Assembly (NCBI GenBank): GCA_025765615.1
Contig: JAIVFJ010000109.1
Coordinates: forward strand, 156,440 to 220,439
Origin: Zopfochytrium polystomum
Taxonomy: Eukaryota; Chytridiomycota; Chytridiomycetes; Chytridiales; Chytridiaceae
Length of the DNA stretch: 64,000 nt
Direction: 5' to 3'
This document shows, in pieces, positions 41,821-54,619 of this stretch (its first letter is position 1; every line of letters starts with the position of its first letter). The notes under the pieces were generated by a model that saw only the letters and a list, made by a program, of their open reading frames with translations, searched no databases and was not told where the DNA came from. The translations under genes were made by a program, and so were the position numbers.

Positions 41821-44052
41821 ATGCCGAGACGAAGCCGCGGGGTCGCGGCTGCCCGCCGTCACCTCCACCGCCACCCAGAGGCACTCGAGAACGTGGTCAC
41901 CGGCGCCCATCACGTCCTGCGTGGCATTGCCGTGCTCCTGTCGCCCTCCGACCTCCTTCGGCTCCGCAGGGCTTCGCGATCGCTCCGGGACGCCGTCGAT
42001 GCCGCCGTCTTCAGCTCGCTGTCGTTCGCGGTCCGCCACCTGCACACGACGATACTGAGCGCCGCTGCGTCCAAGCGGTGGGGGCTGGCGACCTTTGGTG
42101 ACCCGAGACTAAGTGCGGGCAGCTACGCTCCCGAAGGTGGCATCACCTTCTTGCACAAGGCACTGCGAAGGAACTCGCCCTGGCTTGCCTTCACTTGCTT
42201 CATGCATCACGGTGATGTCGACACGACGGGATACTTTTACGGGAACGCTCTCTTCCAGCGCGCAGGATTTCCCGACGATCGCGATCGTTGGTACCCCAGG
42301 GCTGATCTCCCCTCCGCGTCCTTTCTGGTTGAGCTTCTGGCGGCCATCCCTTGGAATAAGCTGCCGTCAACCTACTGGGCAGGGCTGGCGATACTTTTCC
42401 AACTCGACCCCACCATCATGTCTGTACTGATGCAATTCAGGCGCCTGGATGACTCCGGTCTTGACCACTTTCCTGCCGAGAATGTTGCTGGGCGTCAAGA
42501 GACTTTTTGCAGTGCTTTGAGAAGCGTATGACATCGAAGCTGCCTCCGCCACCGTCCCAGTTCAAGCCCATGTTGCGGCTGTTGGCGCAGGCGGCCCCGC
42601 AAGACTTGGATCTCGCGTACGTAGACCCAGCCCCGCTGTGCCTCAACTTTTCGGGGTTCGTCGGGCTGGCGGCCTCCGTCTCGCTGTTTCTGGAGGTTGA
42701 GGCCCTTCTCGCACAAAGAGGCCGATCCCTAGATGTATGCGCGACGGCAACTTTTGCAGCTATGCGCCCTGCTGCAAGGCCGCTCCTCGAGTTTCTGACC
42801 ACTGACCGCCCCGCATTCCTCTTTGATATCGCCCCAGCCGTTTTTCGTCGCGTCCGTCCTGAATAATGACACCGAAGTCTTGAGGACGTGTTTACCGCGG
42901 ATCACGAAGGGTGACGTTAAACTAAGCAACAGGCTTCTCGTTCTCAAAGTAACCATCACCCTCGTTAACTGGACTGAATGCCACCCTCGCGATCACGATT
43001 GGAACAACTTTGGCACCGCGGCATTCGTTCTTCGGCAAGCAGCGTGCCAAGGCCAACTGACCAATGTTTCGCTCATGATGCCCTTCATCACGAGCCTATC
43101 TGCCAACGACGTGCAGAAGTGCATTTTCACCGCGGCAGAAGCAGTAGTCGCCAAAGAGGAGGGTCCTGCCGACAGAGATATTATGGAGCTTCTGCTTCTG
43201 AACGCTCCATACCCGCAAGCGGTGCGCCGCCGCGCGTTGGTGGGCACGGCGAGGTCTGGGCGCACAGACATGATCCCGTTTTTGCTTGAGGACGCGGTAG
43301 ACGAACACATATTGCGGAACGAGGCCTTGCTGGTGGCTGCAAGCGTCGGCCAAGGTGACGCCGTTGCGTTTCTCCTGCGTGCGGGGGCCGACATCGATTA
43401 TTGCGACGAGCGCGGCTGGAGCGCGCTTCATTTCGCCGCGTCAGCAAACCTTGCCGCCAGCAGAGGGTGCTCGTGTAGTCCACCTTCTTCTTGCGCGAGG
43501 CGCCAACATCGTCGCGCGAGCGCACCCGGCCGGAGCTACACCTTTGCATTGCGCCGCCGAGCACGGTGTCGCTCCGGCGGTTGCGGCTCTTCTGTCTGCC
43601 GGCGCTCTGTCTGGTCTTAAAGACGTAGTGGGCCGCACCCCGCTCCACCTTGCGGTCAACAACAAGCGAAGCGCACCGGCAATAGTCAGCCTCCTCCTCG
43701 ACCGCGGGGACGGCACGGCGGCAGCCAGCCACGACAGCGAAGGATGGACGCCGCTGCATGTAGCCGCTGTCCGAGACTGGGAGGATTACGAGCGCGATGG
43801 TCGCGAAGTCGTGCAGCGGCTGCTGATGAGCGCGCATACGGACGTGGACGCACGCACAGCGGGCGGGCAGACCGCGCTTCACCTCGTCAGCTGGCCCGAC
43901 CTGGTTGAAATGTCATTGCCCGAGGCGCCGACATTAATGCAAGAGATAACCGGGGAGATACGCCTGTCGCGGCTGCTACTAGGCGGGAGGACCGCAATAT
44001 GGTCCAGATCCTTCTGAAGTGTGGGGCATGCGGTGGGGAACGTCCGCAATGA
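41821..44052 (+). CDS. F-box and ankyrin-repeat protein, frameshifted in four places
   Basis: ATG at 41821. The first part has an F-box-like segment (AVLLSPSDLLRLRRASRSLR, DAVDAAVFSSL). The second half has clear ankyrin repeats: DERGWSALHFAASANLA, AGATPLHCAAEHGVAPAVAA, VGRTPLHLAVNNKRSAPAIV, SEGWTPLHVAAVRDWED, TAGGQTALHLVSW and finally RGADINARDNRGDTPVAAAT. The reading frame shifts near 42504-42508 (T5), 42832-42835 (C4), about 43460 and about 43915, and each time the next segment continues the same protein. The stop is TGA at 44050-44052. Repaired, the protein would be about 740 residues. F-box/ankyrin proteins are candidate ubiquitin-ligase adaptors. Four breaks also allow the view that this is a young pseudogene. 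Confidence 0.6.
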
Positions 44053-44366
44053 CTTCGACCGAGTCCTATTCCGAGGAGGAAGATGAATGAGCAGAAGGGC
44101 TTTGATGCCAGAGTTTCAGTTTTCATTTCATTTGGCGAGATGTCTAAATATATTATTCTCGTGCACCCAGATGTTCCTGCTTGTTGAACGTGAGATGAAA
44201 CGGCACCAAACATTGATTCGTCTTTGACAACACGAGGTCAGGTAGCGACGTACAGTAAACTTGGCAAAGTCAAATTCACTGTCTCTCCGATTTTTCAGTT
44301 CAGCCAAAGACACGACGGCCATGTCGACTGCGGCTGGATTTCCCTCTCCCCGCACTCACACCACCA
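44053..44366. other. Intergenic, nothing recognised
   Basis: No supported feature. Confidence 0.35.
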
Positions 44367-44495
44367 ATGTACTGCTCCATTGGCGTGGAGGATTTCGACT
44401 TTGACGGCGACGTCGACATGATCGACGGTGAAGACTACGAAGGCGACCGGGACGAATTCAACGTTTTGCAAATCGAGCACGACCTTTATAGGTAA
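44367..44495 (+). CDS. Possible small acidic protein or first exon (42 aa)
   Basis: ATG at 44367 gives MYCSIGVEDFDFDGDVDMID, then GEDYEGDRDEFNVLQIEHDL and YR before TAA. The strongly acidic composition and GC-rich third positions look like coding sequence. A good splice donor (TATAG|GTAACC) overlaps the stop, so this may be the first exon of a longer gene whose next exon I cannot find. No family recognised. Confidence 0.3.
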   Translation: MYCSIGVEDFDFDGDVDMIDGEDYEGDRDEFNVLQIEHDLYR

Positions 44496-44890
44496 CCGTA
44501 CTACTCGATTTGAAGTGCCACTTCGGAGCTTCGACATTGGCTGACCGCGTATCAAACTTAGTTGCTTCGCGCCCTTGGGCGTTCGTGACTACACCTGGTA
44601 GGGAAAGTGGACAGACTGCACGACAAAATAGGCCGATACCAATTCATACGATTGTGGTTATAAATTCAACAAGGATCTATTTTATGCTAACGGGCCAAGA
44701 AACAAAAATAAAAAGAAAGCGAGGGGGAGAGAGCGAGAAACAGGCACTGCCGGATGTGTGGGGACCATGCTCCCACCTCCTTTTCACTGTGCTGAGCGCC
44801 AATATGTACCCAATCACTAACTGCCACACATACACACACACGCCATTCGAGCAAACGAATTAAGATGTGCCCGGCAGACCGAACGCGCAT
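44496..44890. other. Intergenic with a short CA repeat
   Basis: ACACATACACACACACGCC at about 44826-44844 is the only structure I see downstream of the PHO85 gene. Confidence 0.4.
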
Positions 44891-46099
44891 TTACTGTGCG
44901 TTTGAATACATCCCCGCCACCGTCCCGTACGGCGCAGCGCCGGCAAAGTAGGCGTGAGTCAGCGCGTCCTTGGCCGTGATCCTCCGCTGCGGCTGGTACT
45001 CGATCATGCGCATGAGGATGTCGAGGCCGACCGGCTCGATCATGGGAAGCTTGCTCTGGAGGGGCTGCGGCGGGTAGTACGGAAAGTTCTTTTTAAACTC
45101 TGGCAGCTCCGAGACGTGGGGCCAGGTGGCTTCGCTGGGCGTGCCGAGGAGCTTGAATATCCTGGTCAGCTGGTCTTCGTTGGTTTTCCCCGGGAACAGC
45201 GGCTTGCCCGAGCACATTTCGGCCATGATGCAGCCGGCGGACCAAATGTCGATGGACGTCGAGTAGTTGCGGGAGCCGAGGAGCACGTCGGGCGCGCGGT
45301 ACCACAGGGTTACGACCTCGTTCGAGAACGTGTTTACTGGGATTCCAAACGCGCGTGCGAGCCCAAAGTCCGCCAGCTTGAGCTCCATCCGCTGGTTGAT
45401 GAGCTTGTGTGACGGCGTTCAGCGAAACGGACAAGAATCTTTTGGAATCACCCCCTGCCTGAACGAAAAACGAACAACAACTCCCACCAGGTTTTGCGGT
45501 TTCAGGTCGCGGTGCAGCACGCGGTTCTCGTGGCAAAAGGCGATGCCGTTGAGCAGCTGCTGCATAAAATGCTTGCAAAGCTGCGGGCTGAGGGCGCCAC
45601 CGTTTCCCTGCGAGTCCATGTACTTTTTCAGGTCCTGGTCCATGTGTTCAAACACCAGGGTGAGGGTCTTTTCGGTGTGGATGACGTCGTAGAGGCGCAG
45701 GATGTTGTTGTGGCGCAGCTCCTTCATGAGAGAGATCTCGCGAATTGCCGTGGACGGGGCGCCTTCCTCCGGATCCAGGTTGATCTCCTTCAGCGCCACG
45801 ATCTCGTTGGTGAGCTTGTTTTTCGCCTTGTAGACGGTGGCGTAGGTGCCCTCGCCGAGCTTTTCTAGGCGAAGATAGCGCTAGCGGGGGCGGAGATCGG
45901 GCCGATCGTTGATTGATTGGAGCGAGTGCGTTTTCGAAGAAGGAAGTGTGAAGAGCGAGGGGGGGTTAGGGGAAGGGCGATCTCTCTCGCGCGCGGCCTC
46001 ATCGCCTCATCATCGCATCATCGCGCACCCTCCCTCGCTGTGGTGCAGTGTGCGTGGGTCAGTCGAGGTCAGTCAGTCACCCACCTCCGCCTGCTGCAT
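44891..46099 (-). CDS. PHO85: Cyclin-dependent kinase, PHO85 orthologue, 3 exons
   Basis: Exons 46085-46099, 45488-45880 and 44891-45403 join in phase 0 through GT..AG introns of 204 and 84 nt and give 306 residues, almost exactly the length of yeast Pho85. Visible features are the glycine loop [10 protein letters not shown] (14-23), catalytic K36 in VALKE, cyclin-binding PSTAIRE (47-53), HRDLKPQN (128-135), DFG (148-150), the Pho85-specific [20 protein letters not shown] after it, and APD in place of APE. Pho85-type CDKs pair with Pcl cyclins and control phosphate, glycogen and cell-cycle responses. The first exon encodes only five residues (MQQAE), a conserved-looking arrangement that a simple frame scan would miss. 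A GACA microsatellite lies in the 5' region. Confidence 0.92.
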
Positions 46100-46192
46100 T
46101 GCTCTGTCTTGTTGTTGAGTTTTTGCTGTGGTGAAGATCTGTTTGTTGGTTTTGTTTTGATGTGGGGGGGAATGAAGGAACGAGTGGGCCGA

Positions 46193-46193
<1 letters not shown>

Positions 46194-46233
<40 letters not shown>
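46194..46233. repeat. (GACA)n microsatellite, about 9 units
   Basis: AGACAGACAGACAGACAGAC repeats uninterrupted for about 40 bases, roughly 95 bases upstream of the PHO85 start, in the probable promoter. Confidence 0.9.
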
Positions 46234-46395
46234 CAGGGTGGCGGCGGCAAAACGCTTATTAATATTTCCACTCGGTCTAGGGAGCGGAGATTAACGCGTT
46301 CAACGCCGCTCGCAACTGTGTTTGGCTCGACCTCCCTCCGGCGCGCTGCAAAGGTTGGATGGTGGGGTGTGCCCAACGGTGGGAGTCAATCGCTA

Positions 46396-47655
46396 CAGCA
46401 AAGTCCATTCGGTTGAGGTTGGGGTGCTGCGATTCGATGACTGCTCGTGCGATAGTCGTGAAGCTGGCCCTGGTGAGAGATATTCCGCACAGTCGAAGAC
46501 ACCGCAATCGCTCGTCCATAACGCCATTTTTGGCGATTCCGAGGGTTCTAGTGGGCTTTGATGATTTGAGATCGCAGCCAATAAAGTGCTGATAGCAGCT
46601 GTACAGGAACTCGTTGCGTCAAGCTCAAGGTGGACAAGCGGCCTGTTTGAGATAAGAGCACTTGCTTGTGAAGTCACACCGGCATCTCCGAGCGGATTCT
46701 GGCAGAGGCGCAGAGTCGCTAAAGCAGTATTTGAAGCCAGACCCTTCGCAAGAGCATCTGCGCCTTCGCTGTGAATGCCATTCTTCATCATGCTGAGCAC
46801 ACACAGAAAGTTGGATCTTGAAGAGAGGATTTCCCGCAAACAATCGAATTCGCCACCATCAGCTACAGTGCTGAAGTCGAGACTGAGTTTCCGCAAATGT
46901 TTCGCACTTTTGCAAGTGCCATTAGCGGCTTTCAATCAAAAAAAGTCCGCGCAGGGTAAGGGCTTTGAGAGTTCTGTTCTTCCACAACGCTCGAGTCCAT
47001 TCCACTTCACTGCCTTGACGAAAATATACAACGTAAACCGCAATTTCAAACAAAGTCTTATTTGTCGGAAGAAAGCGTGCAAGGGACGGTTCAGCGAGCC
47101 AACAAGTCTCCATCCTCAGGCGGCGCACATGAACTAAACACTCCGAACTAATGAGATTTAATGCCAATCCACGGCGGCTCTTGGCATCGCGATCGCAGTG
47201 CCTGAATTCCAGCGAGCGAAGAGTCGAGTTCCGCTTTAAAGCGTCGGCAATTATGGCCCAGCCGTCATCCCCAAATTTAGCCCATTCCAAGCAAAAACTC
47301 CTCGCACAACTGCGAGACTCTCTGCAATATTTTCTGGAGTGACGGACTCCCATTTGAAGCAGTCAATGAGGAGGTGTGTGAACGTATCTTTTGCGGAAGT
47401 AGGGATCGACGCGTTTTGCCGAGTTTGGGGTCGCTCAATCAGACGTCTGCTAGGCAAGATCAAAGCCTTAGTGCAGTCCAACTCTTTGTCCAGGTCCCTA
47501 CCACAGTTAGAGTTCCCTTGATATTCTGAACCGCTGCTGTCGTAATTTTCATCGGATAGATCGCCTGAGACTTGCGCAAATGACGGTTTCAGTGCAAGCG
47601 GAATATCGGAGAGGCAAGACAAAACGACCAACGTAAGCGCTAGTGGAACTATCAC
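46396..47655 (-). pseudogene. Leucine-rich-repeat (RNase-inhibitor-like) gene, frameshifted
   Basis: Minus-strand segments in three frames read as one LRR protein. An upstream part has a hydrophobic start (IVIVPLALTLVVLSCLSDIP) and an acidic linker, then WESVTPENIAESLAVVRG. The middle has FGDDGWAIIADALKRNSTLR followed by SLEFRHCDRDAKSRRGLALN. The last part has HSEGADALAKGLASNTALAT, LRLCQNPLGDAGVTSQASAL and LVHLELDATSS. The GxxxLAxxLxxNxxLxxLxL pattern is typical of RNI-like cytoplasmic LRRs. Breaks lie at about 47260 and 46930. Whether the hydrophobic start belongs to the same protein is uncertain. It is immediately downstream of the big LINE insertion. Confidence 0.5.
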
Positions 47656-47881
47656 GATAGCCCATGATGAATAGATCTCCGCAAGGAAATTTTGGAGTAC
47701 CTTTGATAATCAGTCATCGTGGCTGATGGTCAGACGGTGTGGAGGTGAAGGAGGCCCTCTGTGTACTGCTGAGACTGAAAATTTTCTGCTTAGAAAAGTT
47801 CCGGACGCCTTTTCTTCTGGGTAAATGTTCTTCCTGACGCCTTGACTCACGCTGGTGAGCGGCTCAAAATCCATCACCAAA

Positions 47882-47898
47882 ATAATTATGGGCAATCA
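47882..47898. repeat. Left 17-bp target-site duplication of the large LINE
   Basis: ATAATTATGGGCAATCA occurs here and at 58668-58684, identical in all 17 positions, bracketing the LINE and its nested LTR element. Confidence 0.9.
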
Positions 47899-48159
47899 TT
47901 TGTTTTTTTTTATTTATTATTTCACGCAGCCGGAGGCTGTGTGCCAGGAAGAGTGAGATGCCACGCAGGTATGGCAGGAAGCCAAGAACCTTGACAGAAC
48001 CAAGCGCGTTACCGCACACAGGCCACCCTAGCTGCTAACACTACAGGGAAACAAAGTAAACAACCACAAGAAATCTACAATCACAACGAAAGGGGGAGAA
48101 AATTTAAAGCCTAGGCCTTGCGGAAAGTGTCATTCTGACAGCGGAGTAAGTGGGTGGAA

Positions 48160-48164
48160 GGAAT
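48160..48164. repeat. Left 5-bp TSD (GGAAT) of the LTR element
   Basis: GGAAT directly precedes the 5' LTR and is repeated at 55562-55566 directly after the 3' LTR. Confidence 0.9.
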
Positions 48165-48387
48165 TGTTAGTTTTGGGTCTTTTGGTGTAAGCAGTGCAGG
48201 AGCTTTGACCTGATACTGCTCTGCAAGGATGACTTGCAGCATTTTGCAAGTGATGGTCCTTGTAACAGTTTTGTATAAAGACAAACACAAGACTGACACC
48301 AAGATCAACCTCCCACCACCACCACCTTCAGTAGTGTACACCACAGCAGCCCAACCCATCAATCAGCCATCATAGCAAATTCTTTCA
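48165..48387 (+). repeat. 5' LTR
   Basis: 223 bp, TGTTAGTTTTGGGTC at the start and AAATTCTTTCA at the end. The first part of the internal domain after it (TACAAAACTGTTACC) does not show an obvious tRNA primer site. Confidence 0.9.
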
Positions 48388-50906
48388 TACAAAACTGTTA
48401 CCCCATCCCAATCACTTCCCCCTTGGTTTCAACAAAATCCAATCAGTAGAAGGGGTTGTACGCTTTTCAGATCTGCCAACTTTGCGGACCAATCACGAGC
48501 GCTACAGACATCAGACAGCAATTCCATTACTGCCATTGGAAAGCTCTTGATCTCCTCTTTCCAACGAACGCTCCTGATCTCAGATCAGACGCTCCTACGT
48601 CGTATCCACCGCCTCCAAAGTCGTCGCCCACTTTCCCAACTTCAACCTCAATTTGCTCGCCTTCCAGACCTCCCCCAGCCAATCCCAAGCTATCTTTGGA
48701 AAGGCCTGCTTCTGGACTACACGACTGTCACCAGCGGCATCCCAAAATCACTCTCCTTTGTGATAAGCGCCCACTTTTTCCATTCAGGGTCACCAGATTA
48801 CCTCCAACCCTCACCATTAATTTTTGATTTTTTGTCCCCAATTGGAGACAACAACCCCCCCCCCCTACCTGACACACACCAAGCTAACAAACCAACTTTT
48901 CATCTGCTGCAACACCACCTTCACAACACACCCAAAATCCAACGAAATCCCTTCAAACTTGGCACACATAATCGTCCTGAGAAAACAACATGACTACTGA
49001 CTCAACCAATCACATCAACGCAGAGCAGAACAATGCAGTTGATCCACTAGACCTCTGCGACACTGGAACCTGTCTCATCAGAGATGGACCATTCCAAGGA
49101 CAGAGATTCCAACTGGTGCCTCCGTCTTGTGGACCAGAGAAAGTAACTTGGTTTCCTGGTGCACAGAACCAGAATGCACATTGCTGTCTAATCATTCCTC
49201 GCCACATCTATCGAGCCCTCACCCAAATCACACCTGGTCGAACTTGCAAAGGAGATCATTGACGACTTTGAACCCAGCTCCTCAGATAACAAGTTTAGCC
49301 AAACTGATCTCACTCTTCAAAACCTGTTTGACAAAACAACTATGATAAGCAACACATCGAGCTGGCTGATCAAGCAACAATCACTCGGCTACTGCTGCAC
49401 CAGAAATCACCACACCAACTATTACTGTCCTGGTTATCTGCCTCTTCATATTGATTGAACAACAAACAGCAGAGGTCCTCAAAAACCAACCAGCTCCATC
49501 AACTAATAATCAATCTGCTAAGTGTTTTGCTCTTCGCTTTTGATATGCATCAAAGTAACTGCCTTTATCCTCTCAACATTCAGCCACGCAGTCTCCTGTC
49601 AGTAATGATTCATCATTCCATGAACATCAACACAGGCATTTTAGTTTTTGGAGACCTGCACCTCTAACAACTGTCCCTGTGCCCTTTTAATAATACTTAC
49701 TCATTTTCAACAGAGCATAACAAATTAGGAATTAATGATATGGTGCTTTCCTCGTCTATCAACCCATGGAGTCGGCAGTTCAATTTCTGGATTCCCTGAT
49801 ACAATTATCATTGACATGGCCACCTTTTGAGATCAGAGTGTTTTCAACCACACTGAAACTCTCACCATCAAACATATTAGTGATTGGGATGACCAATAGT
49901 TATGCAAGTGCCAACTCTCACAACCATGGCAACCTTGTGCAATTTCCTCATAACTTTGGACTCTGTTACATCAAGCTAAGCCTCTCTTTATCTTTTCAAT
50001 ACTTCAGCCAAAGACAATTTGCAGTCCGTTCATTGATAGAACAAGGACTGGTTGAGTAGTTTAACAATCCTCTAACCATTTTGTAAACAGTCTATTCTGA
50101 GTGGTTGCTAGGCAAGCGTGACCGGCACAGGGTAAAAACCTCTCATATATTATCTGCTTGAGCAGAGGAGGAGGAAAAACTGTTGACACTGGGTTTCCGT
50201 TCCACTTAATACTTGGAGTATTTGTCATCAGCACAAGCCAGCGCCCAGTACAACATCAAACATCATCTTCCACTTAGGGGGGAGGATTCTAGGGATAAGT
50301 GAAAGATGATCACCAGCACTGTATTGCCAATTAGATGGAGGATGCTTGGAATAAGTGAACGATGATCATCAGCACAGAGTTGCAAAGTGGTCTCAGCAAG
50401 GATTGGCACCAACTTGGCATGGTCTTCTTGGTGCCAAGCTGCTGCCTTGGAAAACACTCTATCTATTTTAGCCAAATGAATCTGGACTCAGGATTCGAAC
50501 TATGGAATACACTATTATTGCTGGGCTTACTTGACCCTGGCTAGGGACCTCAACTCACTCATATTGACTGCTTCAGCTTTTATACAGACATACTAACACA
50601 CTACACCAGGTCTCACATCACAGGAAATTCCACGGTAATACCTGAATCCTCACCTTGATTGCATCACCCTGATGAATTATCCTAACCAACTTCTGTGACA
50701 AAACACAATGTTCCTTGAAATAACTTTTGCCTCATTCCAAGGAGTATCAACGTTTATCTTTATTGGACACTCAACACTAACACTTTTTCAGAGCAAACTA
50801 TAAACAAGCTCAACCTTGCAAGATTACTGAAGTTCCATTCTCATCTAAGATTGTGAGACTATACTCAATCCTTTGACTCTGGGATCTGGGCCCTAGAGTG
50901 AGGGAA
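48388..50906 (+). other. Leader and gag-like part of the LTR element, decayed
   Basis: Short frames such as 48990-49262 (NAVDPLDLCDTGTCLIRDG) occupy the place of gag, but none is recognisable as capsid or zinc knuckle. Two diverged direct copies of a 36-bp word ending AAGTGAAAGATGATCACCAG / AAGTGAACGATGATCATCAG lie at 50283-50318 and 50340-50375, after a second PPT-like CTTAGGGGGGAGG (50267-50284). Confidence 0.4.
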
Positions 50907-52199
50907 AGCAATAATAGGCTAAAACTAACTTTATTGGGCTGTTGTCTAGGGGGTGTTTCAACCCTACTACTTGCCTCGTCCACGAAGTATCCCTACTGAT
51001 CTGTCTAACAGGGGTCTCAAACACAAAGAATGAACATTCAGAGGGACAATCCTCTGAAGGATTGGTGCCAGGGCACCGATTACTCGCGTGGCCGCGGGCC
51101 GATGCGAGGGGAAACGGAAGGGCACTCCCGAGGGCGCAACACAACCGCAGAATAAAGAGGGAGAAGAGGGAAACGGGGGTTTTTATCTCAGGAACCTAAT
51201 CTCAAATACAACAGGAGCGGTTAATAGTGATGGGACGGACAGGGGCGCGACCTAGTGCCCCTCGTCGCGGACAGTGCTGCGGGAGCCCTCGTCGTCGCCA
51301 GCGACGGGGGGGGAGAGGGAGAAGGGAGTCGACTATGTAGGGGTCAGAAGGTCTCCAGCAGGGAACTCGCACGCGGAAACACCTGCGATCGTACACGCAC
51401 CCCGCCAGGCTGCATCAGCACAATCACTCAACCAACAGGCTTTATCGCATCGCACTCGTACTCACACATCTCATCCTCACAGCAATAGGACCTGAGGCAG
51501 GCGCTTGTAGATCGAACTCTCAGTTGTTGGGGGCTGCACCGGGCGCAGCCACCAACACCCTCGCGGGGACGGGAAGGTTGGGGACGACAACGCCGTCGTC
51601 GCCACCACCACCACCACCGTCGTCGCAGCAGGCAAGCGCCAGGGATCCTCACTCCAACACAGAGCCGGCAATGTCACACAGTCGCTGGTGGGGCCAGCTG
51701 CATTCCCCACCCCCACGAAGGGACCATGTACACACCCAGGTGTGTACCATCTCTCACTACCCCTCACCTTTGCAAGCCAGATGGATTTGAAGGGACTCTG
51801 TATTGGTGCCAATGGACAGAAATCAGATTGAAGAAAAAAGGAAAAAGAGAAATGGCCCTAAAACAGAGAGAGAGAAAATTGACAAGTCAACCCCCCCTGA
51901 CTTGGAGCATCCACCACAAGTGCTCTAAGTCCCCCCCCAACCCTATGTGTGTATGTACAATTGCCAAAAATAAATAATAATTAGGCGGGCTTGGGGTACG
52001 GCCTGTCAGGCACCCCATCCCTAGGCAGTCAGGCAGTCTCTGTTAGTCACCAAAAAAGAAAATATGTGGAGAAAACCCTCGTGCAACGGAAACTGTTAAG
52101 ACGAAAGTAGTAAAAGCAGACCCAATAATAAAGACGGGTTAGCCGCAAATACACTTTGATAACGCCTTGGAAACTAAAGAACCGGGAGCAATAATAGGG
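50907..52199. other. GC-rich insert inside the LTR element with 12-bp direct repeats at its ends
   Basis: The block 50919-52187 is far richer in G and C than the surrounding element (for example GTGGCCGCGGGCCGATGCGA near 51090) and is flanked by AGCAATAATAGG at 50907-50918 and 52188-52199. No transposon protein, terminal inverted repeat or poly(A) tail is recognised. It may be a host fragment or an unknown element inserted into the LTR element. Confidence 0.4.
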
Positions 52200-54619
52200 G
52201 TCCCAATCCTTGCGGTTTGATGACAGGTATGCTTGTTTTTGCGAATAAAATCCTAGACTTCATCACTGAGACCCTCGGTGTAGTCTCACAAGATTCTTCC
52301 TTTGCTGAACCAAATCTAACTGACTCTAGATTTCAAACTGCTCTTAATAGAGTCACTCCAGAACAGCTATGTTCTTTGAATGCCTCATGCATTCATGCAG
52401 CATAACCAGGATCTGGAAGCTTCAGAGATTGCCCTCAACTTTTGTAATCTGACCAGAAACTTTGTGGTTTGGCTTGGATGTTAGACTTGACAAAAACATT
52501 CTGCTGATTCTTTAATGAGGCAGAGTAGAAGATATCAGGCTAAGTCTTTGTTCCCTTTGCTTGCACTAACACTCTTCTACCAGCATAAATTCCACAACAT
52601 CAGTTGGAGACTAAAGGCAAATCATCATCAAGCAATCAAACTCTGTGGAAACATCTGGATATACTAGCTCTCACAAATGCTTTCTACCACTAACTTTGTC
52701 TCTATCTTTATTTTCCACTCTTGACCAACAAAAACAAAAATCAACCACCTCACACACAGTTACAATTACCATATCATCAAACTATTCAAACCTCAGCAAT
52801 CTCAGCAAATTTCAGGAAACCTTCAACTATTCATTCCTGCAGATCAGCTTCAGAAACAACACCAACATCACCACTTTGCTCCATTCAGTCACCAGTCACC
52901 TTGAACCATCTTTGAACTTGAATTTTGCCAGTTGAACAAGTTGAATTGGAATTGCTTTCAGTTTTCTGCTGTCTCAACAAAGTCAGACAAAGCATCAACC
53001 ATTCCCCACAGCAGAGTCACTCCAGAAAACAACAACTTCCTCCATTCAGTCAGCATTCAACTTCAGCAATCAGAATTGGAAGAAGTTAAACTGGAATTGG
53101 TAAAAAGTATCAACCACATGGTAATCCACAGCGAAAGTGAATCGGATAACAGTGTACAGCTCTGGTGTTGGAGGTGACGGCTCGATGGGTTGGATTCTGT
53201 GCTACTGCATTTAACATCACCTCCAGTGGGCCTTACTGGGAGCACTATAGGCATGACCGTGGAAGGCCAGACCGATGTGGCAGACCGGCAATGTGAAATC
53301 AACTGAAGGCCCACGAACACCGAAGTCCCAGCTTGTAGGCTAGTGTGGCCTGGACCTGTGTCAGAGGAGGTGGAGTCCTGAGCAGGGAGCCCATTCCGCA
53401 AGGAGTACCAACCAGGAGACAGTTATTCTCCTGATGTGCCCAGGTGAGATGCAGGGGGAAAGCATTGAGGGCAAGCTGTGTATGGGGGAGTGGTCGCCTC
53501 TCCTCATAGGGTACTGGGGGGAGCCCAGACAAGCATCGTGCAGAAGGCTTACCTGTGCAGAGTTTTCTCTCGTGCTTTCTTTTATGTGCAGGGTATCTTA
53601 GAAAATCTGAACTAATTTTCCCTAAAGTTTCTTAAAGTTAAAACCATCACAAGAATCCACCACAAACTTCTTACCTTCAGGCGAAATTCCATCAGAACCA
53701 CATCAGCTGTTGCCACCATCTGACAACGCTGCAAAGGGTACACATTCAGGCCAACTGTGTTTGACAAGCACACCTTGCCCAGACCCTTGTATATGAGCAG
53801 ACAGCCTTTGAAGTTATTGAACAGCCCACCAATGTCAACATTATCTGGAACAAATGGGTCTACAAAGTCAAACTTTGTGAAGACAGCAGCATTGAGTGCT
53901 TCTATGCACGGCTCATGGCTAAGGGCCCCACTTAGTGTCACTGCATTGATATTTAGAATACTCACTCACCTTTTCTCCAAATCAATAGTCTTTTACTCAC
54001 TGAAATGGCTGCCTGAATCAACTGGGACACTGACACAGTTGATATCAGCAACACATACCTCAACAGCATATTTTATGTGCCAATCTGCATGGAACAGTTC
54101 ATTACCACAACACTGAGTGCACAAGACAAACAGCCACCCAAATCAAACAGTTGTCAGGAAAGTACAATCTTCTGGAAGACCACTGCATCCTGCTTTGTCA
54201 ATTGACTGGCGCATCATCCACACTGCAAGCTAAGTTTACAATATTTGTTTTTGGTGATTCTGGCAAAACTTCCTCTGCCATTGCCTTGCCTAATCTTGTT
54301 ACAAACTCTGCAAAATGGGAGCAATCAAAAACCATCCTTTTTATGCAGCTGGAACATCACCATAACAGAATCTTCTTACACTAGAAAGCCTATATCAAGG
54401 AGTTACTTCAGTGCCACGCCAACATTATCAACAACCGCACTGCAGTAACTGCCCTTCCCAGTAGTCTCAATCTTCAGCCACGTAGGATGGACAAAGCAAC
54501 TGGAAATCAGAGACTGTACCAGGCAATCCATGACGGCATCAACTACCTTGCAACACACACACCTTGCCCCATCAGTATCATATCTTGGTGCCTTCAGCAA
54601 GGATCCCAACATAGCCAGT

